Shown: positions 7,116 through 10,817 of the stretch, piece by piece
How the letters are laid out: each line of letters begins with the position of its first letter
Numbering within the stretch: position 1 is the first letter of the stretch
Origin: CAYUWG01 sp964448285
GTDB lineage: Bacteria > Bacteroidota > Ignavibacteria > SZUA-365
DNA: 10,817 bases
NCBI GenBank assembly: GCA_964448285.1
Contig: CAYUWG010000102.1
Coordinates: 1-10,817, forward strand
Direction: 5' to 3'
Notes under the pieces: model-generated
Databases searched by the model: none
What the model saw: only the letters and a program-made list of their open reading frames with translations
What the model was told of the DNA's origin: nothing
Translations under genes and position numbers: made by a program

Positions 7116-7301
7116 GCGTGGGATATTTCGTTCATGAAAAAACGCTTTGAAAAAGTACTCTGAAACCGACTACCATTCAAGAACAGAAGCGCTCCCCCTT
7201 TTCGTGTCCGAATTTCTCTGATCTCGCTGAGGACATCACATTCCGGAATTTTACCGATACATCCCGCCACAAACACGAAGAAAGAACTTGACTACGCTTT
7301 C
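7116..7301. other. Divergent intergenic region between surface-protein operon and MATE gene
   Basis: The region is 186 bp. Besides the candidate minus-strand promoter it contains a perfect 10-bp palindrome, ATTCCGGAAT, at 7240-7249. It is made of the same ATTCC/GGAAT half-sites as the anmK–ilvE intergenic repeats, here abutting. No convincing plus-strand promoter or SD for the transporter gene was found; the TTGACT at 7288-7293 is too close to the ATG to be a -35. Confidence 0.4.
7150..7181 (-). promoter_or_regulatory. Candidate Bacteroidota-type promoter of the surface protein–nitrilase operon
   Basis: On the minus strand, TACTTTTT (7157 to 7150) matches seven of eight positions of the TAnnTTTG -7 element known from Bacteroidota. 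It is preceded after 20 bases by CTTG (7181 to 7178), three of four positions of the TTTG -33 element. Transcription would start near 7145 and give a leader of about 30 bases without an SD. This is a plausible match found by eye, not tested statistically. Confidence 0.35.
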
Positions 7302-8521
7302 ATGATGAATGAACCTTCTCTCCCCAATCCACAGTCATTTCGTGAGCACGCGGTACGGACGCTGGATCTTGCCTACCCGGTAGCGATCGGCCAGCTCGGG
7401 CACGTCATGCTCGGCGTCGTCGATAGCGTCATGGTCGGTGCTATCGGCACGACTCCGCTCGCTGCTGCGTCACTGGTCAACAGCTTGTTCTTTCTCCTGT
7501 TCGTCACCGGAGTAGGAATCAGCTACTCCATCACACCGCTCGTAGNNNNNNNNNNNNNNNNNNNNNNNNNNNNNNNNNNNNNNNNNNNNNNNNNNNNNNN
7601 NNNNNNNNNNNNNNNNNNNNNNNNNNNNNNNNNNNNNNNNNNNNNCAAGGCTACACGCGTCCGCCGATGTTCATCGCGATTGCGGCGAACGGAGTGAATG
7701 TATTCGGGAACTGGGTGTTCATCTATGGCAATCTCGGTATGCCCGCGCTCGGTCTTGACGGCGCAGGCTGGTCAAGCGTGCTGACGGAATGCCTGATGCT
7801 TTTCGCACTCATGCTTCATACTCTCCGTTCGCCAAAGTATCGCGGTGCGAACATCTCTTTAAGGATGACATCATTCGATTTCTCGCTCATGAAGAAGATG
7901 CTCAAGATCGGTCTTCCAGGAGGCGCACAGTACTTCTTCGAGGTTAGCGCCTTCTCGCTCTCTGCGATCATGATCGGATGGACCGGAAGCGCATCACTTG
8001 CCGCACACCAGGTCGGGATCAGTCTTGCATCGGTGACATACATGATCGTGCTTGGCATCTCCATCGCTGCGAGCATTCGCGTCGGAAATGCTCTCGGAAG
8101 AAAAGCGATGACCGACCTCCGCCGCGCCGGCTTTACGGCAATCTTTCTCGCCGCTTGCCTGATGGCAGTGTTCGGCCTCTGCTTCATCGTGCTTCGAGAT
8201 GTTTTACCTGCGTGGTACGTGAGCGACCCCGAAGTGCTGTCCATCGCATCGACGTTGTTGGTCATAGCAGCCGCGTTTCAGCTCCTCGACGGCGTTCAGG
8301 CTGCAAGTATGGGAGCTCTGCGCGGCATTACGGACGTGACGATACCGAGCGTCATGGCGTTCATCGGCTATTGGCTCATCGCACTGCCGGTTGGATATTT
8401 CACGGGCATCGCGCTCGGGTATGGCGCTCCCGGCGTGTGGATCGGTTTCATCTGCGGGCTCCTTACTGTCGCCGTACTGTTCACACTTCGCTTCCATCGC
8501 AAATCGCAGACACTTGCCTGA
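7302..8521 (+). CDS. MATE family multidrug/toxin efflux transporter (interrupted by assembly gap)
   Basis: Predicted inner-membrane cation-coupled antiporter of the MATE family. The left part (7302-7544, 81 residues) covers the first helices of MatE repeat 1: LAYPVAIGQLGHVMLGVVDS, then VGAIGTTPLAAASLVN, then a hydrophobic segment ending ITPLV. After the N run the frame resumes at 7646 as QGYTRPPMF, a conserved loop, and continues for 291 residues with about eight hydrophobic segments to TGA. Repeat 2 motifs are visible: HQVGISLASVTYMIVLG, IRVGNALG and GALRGITDVTIPS. The two flanks are in different frames if the gap is taken as 100 bases, but this is an assembly artefact. About 75 residues appear to be missing, which would give ~450 in total, the usual family length. 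The start could be the ATG at 7302 or the next one at 7305; no SD is evident. The substrate cannot be inferred. Confidence 0.92.
7546..7645. other. Assembly gap of exactly 100 Ns
   Basis: One hundred consecutive Ns lie inside the MATE gene. A round 100 is the conventional placeholder for a scaffold gap of unknown size. Comparing the flanks with the family, the true missing sequence should be about 225-240 bases and must be congruent to 2 modulo 3 to keep the frame, so 100 cannot be right. Any protein translated across the Ns from 7302 is spurious after residue 81. Confidence 0.97.
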
Positions 8522-8523
8522 TA

Positions 8524-8575
8524 TTTTCATTTGTGCATGAGGATGAACTTATTGAGAGCCATGATTTTTCATTTG
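8524..8575 (+). repeat. 10-bp direct repeat TTTTCATTTG upstream of the DUF2911 gene
   Basis: TTTTCATTTG occurs at 8524-8533 and again at 8566-8575, 42 bases apart (four helical turns). Both lie in the 84-bp space between the MATE stop and the start of the exported DUF2911 protein. Each copy ends in a TTTG, like Bacteroidota promoter elements, but I could not pair them into a full promoter. It may be a regulator site or chance in an AT-rich leader. Confidence 0.35.
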
Positions 8576-8594
8576 ACCATCACTCTAAACAAAC

Positions 8595-8601
8595 AAAAGG
8601 A
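8595..8601 (+). promoter_or_regulatory. Shine-Dalgarno site of the DUF2911 gene
   Basis: AAAAGGA lies four bases before the ATG at 8606 and seven before the ATG at 8609. It decides the start against the in-frame upstream ATG at 8531, which would add 25 residues in front of the signal peptide. Confidence 0.6.
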
Positions 8602-8605
8602 TCCC

Positions 8606-9439
8606 ATGATGCATCGCTCGATTCTCCTCTTCACGTTAATGTCCTTTGCGTTTCTCGAAGCGACACAGGCACAGGTTGCTACTCCTCGGCCTTCGCCCAA
8701 GTCGGTGTTGACACAATCGATCGGCATTACCGACGTTACGATCACGTATAGCCGGCCGGGCGTCAAGGGCAGAACGATCTGGGGCGAGCTTGTCCCGTTC
8801 GACAAAGTCTGGCGAACAGGCGCCAACGAGGCGACGAATTTTAAAATCACCGATGATGTAAAGATCGAAGGAAAAACACTTTCCGCCGGGAGTTATAGCC
8901 TTGCAACCGTTCCGGGAAAGGACTCATGGATCGTGATCTTCAACAAGCGCGATGACCTCTGGGGTGCAATGGGTTACAAGCAGGAAGAAGACGCGCTACG
9001 AGTCACCGTGAAGCCGGAATCTGCTCCGCACCGAGAGTGGATGGAGTTCTCCTTCGAAGACCTCTCCGAGAGTTCCGCAGTCCTCGCACTGTATTGGGAG
9101 AAGCTTCGCGTGCCGGTAAAGATCGAAGTCGATACACGCGAACTCGTCCTTTCGAAAGCGCGAAAGGCTATCTCATATGCACCGTCGATGAACGCTGCAA
9201 TCTTTTGTATGCAACGCGACATCCTTCTCGACGAAGCGATGAAGTGGATCGACATCTCGCTGATGATCGATAAGAACTACTGGAACTCCCGCGTGAAAGC
9301 CCAACTCCTCGCGAAAGCCGGTAAGAAGAAAGAAGCGATTACCACGATGGAAGAAGCTATTGCGATGGGTGGAAAGATGACCAACGCGCCATTCGACTTC
9401 GACGCAATGAAAAAGCTCCTCGCAGATTGGAAGAAGTAG
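8606..9439 (+). CDS. Exported DUF2911 domain protein with TPR-like C-terminal tail
   Basis: A 277-residue secreted or periplasmic protein of unknown function. Residues 1-22 form a signal peptide (MMHRSILLF..., likely cleaved at ATQA/QV). Residues ~27-175 match the DUF2911 pattern common in Bacteroidota: RPSPKSVLTQSIGITDVTITYSRPGVKGR, with IWGELVP, KVWRTGANEAT, VKIEGKTLSAGSYSL, WIVIFNK, WGAMGY, LRVTVKP and WEKLRVPVKIEV. Residues ~205-254 look like a single helical hairpin of TPR type (DEAMKWIDISLMID..., KAQLLAKAGKKKEAITTMEEAI). The start at 8606 (or 8609) is chosen from the SD and the signal peptide position; a longer in-frame opening exists from 8531. It follows the MATE gene by 84 bases on the same strand, so co-transcription is possible but the spacing also allows its own promoter. 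DUF2911 has no established biochemical activity that I know of. Confidence 0.88.
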   Translation: MMHRSILLFTLMSFAFLEATQAQVATPRPSPKSVLTQSIGITDVTITYSRPGVKGRTIWGELVPFDKVWRTGANEATNFKITDDVKIEGKTLSAGSYSLATVPGKDSWIVIFNKRDDLWGAMGYKQEEDALRVTVKPESAPHREWMEFSFEDLSESSAVLALYWEKLRVPVKIEVDTRELVLSKARKAISYAPSMNAAIFCMQRDILLDEAMKWIDISLMIDKNYWNSRVKAQLLAKAGKKKEAITTMEEAIAMGGKMTNAPFDFDAMKKLLADWKK

Positions 9440-9513
9440 TCTGAACCTTGAGGGCTACATCCTGGCAATCATGATAATCCCATGAATCCCAGTTCAGACA
9501 GCAAGGATTTCGG
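9440..9513. other. Convergent intergenic spacer
   Basis: This 74-bp gap separates two converging stop codons. TCTGAAC at 9440-9446 and GTTCAGA at 9492-9498 form a 7-bp inverted repeat with a 45-base loop. The loop contains ATGATAATCCC closely followed by ATGAATCCC. There is no T tract, so I do not call a terminator; transcripts from both sides must end here or by another mechanism. Confidence 0.4.
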
Positions 9514-10817
9514 TTATTTCCGAACGACGATCAACCTGAATTTTCGATCTCCGTTTGATGACAGCGTACAGAGATAGACTCCGGACATCATTTCCGAAGC
9601 ATTGAACTCGACCACATGTTTCCCTGCTTCCTTCACTTCATCCACAAGCGTCGCGAAATTTCTTCCAAGAAGATCGAACACTTCCAAGCGCACGTGGCTT
9701 CGAACTGACAGCGTATAACAGATCGCTGTGGATTGTGAAAAGGGATTGGGATAGTTCTGCGGAAGCTCGATCGCGGACGGCCGTCCAATCTCGAGCCACA
9801 CGGACAACAGCTTTCCAATATCCACGAGGTAAGCATCGACGCTCGAGTCCGATTCAACGTTCATTCTCCAGTTGCTTCCGAATACGATTTTCGATCCATC
9901 GCGGCTCACTGTCGCATGAGGTTCCGCGTAATAGACGCTGTTGTCGCGGTCAGGTGTTGAAGGAGAGAATCGCCTGCTGTGATGATGTGCGATGCGCTGT
10001 ACCGCGCCGCTACCATCGAGCTTCAACGCAAAGATCTCATCTTCAAACGGCAGCCACGTCGTGCTGTCGTCAGCCAAGCGGCCTTCGCCGTCGAATGTGC
10101 TGACATAGCACCAACCGGGACGCAGGGTATTGCGACACGAGATATGCGCATCGAACGACCAGTGGAATTCGAGAAGGTTCGTTTCTTTTCCATCCGACAA
10201 CCGGAATTTCTTTACCCAAGTGCTGTTCGAATACGAGTCGTAGTAATCCATCACGAGAACCTCATCTCCGTTCTCGTCGATGCCGAGATCGCTGTGTCCG
10301 GCACCGAGCGGTCTTTGCCAGAGGAAATTCATCATGCGATCGTACACTTCGATACCGTTGTAACGCGCGCTGTCCGTCGTTGCATAGTCGATTACGACAT
10401 AATTCCCTTTCGGAGATATCGAGACCCAATCGAAATCCTGAAGCGGCTCAGGCATCGGCATCGTTCGCACGACGTTTCTCCCGATGAGATCATAGACAAT
10501 GATGTCTTTGAAATGCACGGTCGAATCGTACGTTTGCCCGACGAATGCATAGTACCTGCCGTCAACGGAGAGATTTCCTTCACCCCGTGAATTGAACCAG
10601 TCGTATTGCTGGAACACAGCAATCGTATCGAACCGATCTACGATTACGTCATACGAGAGGAGCGCTTGATTATCCGTGCAGATGATAATTGAAGGATATA
10701 TCGGATGCCAGAAAATATCTTCACCATAAACGCCGCTGAGTTCCCTGATAAACTGATACGTCCTTCCGTTGTAAAGGTGAGTCGTACCGTCTCCGGAGAT
10801 CAACAACATCAACGAAT
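9514..10817 (-). CDS. T9SS-sorted beta-propeller-like protein (5' end outside window)
   Basis: The frame is open through the right edge, and the visible ~434 residues lack a signal peptide, so the true start lies beyond 10817. The TTG at 10810-10812 and ATG at 10807-10809 are probably internal codons. The visible part has repeated WD40/TolB-like strands: DGTTHLYNGRTYQFIREL, DIFWHPIYPSIIICTDN, LSVDGRYYAFVG, DIIVYDLIGRNVVRTM, VSISPKGNYVVIDY, LGIDENGDEVLVMDY and ATVSRDGSKIVFGSNW. This suggests a beta-propeller that in the family serves as a binding or display scaffold. The last ~85 residues are a T9SS type A sorting domain (LPQNYPNPFSQST, FDLLGRNFATLVDEVKEAG, MMSGVYLCTL, ending RLIVVRK), so the protein is a surface or secreted cargo. 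No catalytic motif was seen. It converges with the DUF2911 gene. Confidence 0.85.
   Translation of the reverse strand, partial: SLMLLISGDGTTHLYNGRTYQFIRELSGVYGEDIFWHPIYPSIIICTDNQALLSYDVIVDRFDTIAVFQQYDWFNSRGEGNLSVDGRYYAFVGQTYDSTVHFKDIIVYDLIGRNVVRTMPMPEPLQDFDWVSISPKGNYVVIDYATTDSARYNGIEVYDRMMNFLWQRPLGAGHSDLGIDENGDEVLVMDYYDSYSNSTWVKKFRLSDGKETNLLEFHWSFDAHISCRNTLRPGWCYVSTFDGEGRLADDSTTWLPFEDEIFALKLDGSGAVQRIAHHHSRRFSPSTPDRDNSVYYAEPHATVSRDGSKIVFGSNWRMNVESDSSVDAYLVDIGKLLSVWLEIGRPSAIELPQNYPNPFSQSTAICYTLSVRSHVRLEVFDLLGRNFATLVDEVKEAGKHVVEFNASEMMSGVYLCTLSSNGDRKFRLIVVRK
9517..9768 (-). other. T9SS type A C-terminal sorting domain of the propeller protein
   Basis: LPQNYPNPFSQST opens the domain, followed by paired strands, the DLLGRNFATLV motif, the NASEMMSGVYLCTL motif and a basic terminus. 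It differs considerably from the sorting domain of the 1229-residue protein, so the two are not recent copies of each other. Confidence 0.9.

Noticed and set aside
7302..7697. A 131-residue protein running through the N gap
   Set aside because: Everything after 7544 is translated from Ns or from the wrong frame. The real gene resumes at 7646 in another frame.
8531..8605. Upstream ATG at 8531 as start of the DUF2911 protein
   Set aside because: It would bury the signal peptide behind 25 residues. The ATG at 8606/8609 has an AAAAGGA site and an immediate signal peptide.
9440..9498. 7-bp inverted repeat in the convergent spacer as a bidirectional terminator
   Set aside because: The loop is 45 bases and no T tract follows on either strand, so it does not meet intrinsic-terminator criteria.
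10807..10812. TTG/ATG near the right edge as start of the propeller protein
   Set aside because: The frame stays open to the edge, no signal peptide follows, and T9SS cargo needs one. This is a gene cut by the window.
1..10817. A defence system, mobile element or biosynthetic cluster
   Set aside because: No transposase, integrase, nuclease, toxin–antitoxin, reverse transcriptase or CRISPR-type element is visible. The genes fit housekeeping and envelope functions.

Overview
The window looks like chromosomal DNA of a bacterium from the Bacteroidota/FCB assemblage, most likely the Chlorobi–Ignavibacteria–Kapabacteria side of it. Two genes end in type A sorting domains of the type IX secretion system (NTPNPFNPTT... 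and NYPNPFSQST..., each followed by an LGR motif and an SGVY motif). The larger of these also carries choice-of-anchor-D/ASH-like and cohesin-like modules, a combination typical of that lineage. Base composition is roughly balanced, with no island-like shift. A run of exactly 100 Ns inside a gene shows a scaffolded draft or metagenome assembly. The lineage call is inference from protein architecture; there is no rRNA or marker gene here.

Layout, left to right. (1) A minus-strand anhydro-N-acetylmuramic acid kinase (anmK, cell-wall recycling) ends near the left edge. (2) A 194-bp divergent intergenic region rich in GGAAT/ATTCC half-sites separates it from (3) a plus-strand class IV, type II branched-chain amino acid aminotransferase (ilvE), which ends in a clear intrinsic terminator. 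(4) Converging on that terminator is a minus-strand two-gene unit: a 1229-residue, glycine-rich, T9SS-exported surface protein, followed after one base by a GTG-initiated nitrilase-superfamily hydrolase. (5) A 186-bp divergent intergenic region leads into (6) a plus-strand MATE efflux transporter interrupted by the N gap, then (7) an exported DUF2911 protein with a short TPR-like tail. (8) Converging from the right edge is a minus-strand gene for a beta-propeller-like T9SS cargo protein; its 5' end lies outside the window.

The genes do not form one pathway. They are mostly housekeeping or envelope genes: cell-wall recycling, branched-chain amino acid metabolism, efflux and secreted surface proteins. 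The least ordinary element is the large glycine-rich surface protein with its tightly coupled nitrilase partner. I see no CRISPR array, transposase, phage gene, toxin–antitoxin pair, RNA gene or defence cassette. No gene-free stretch exceeds 200 bases.
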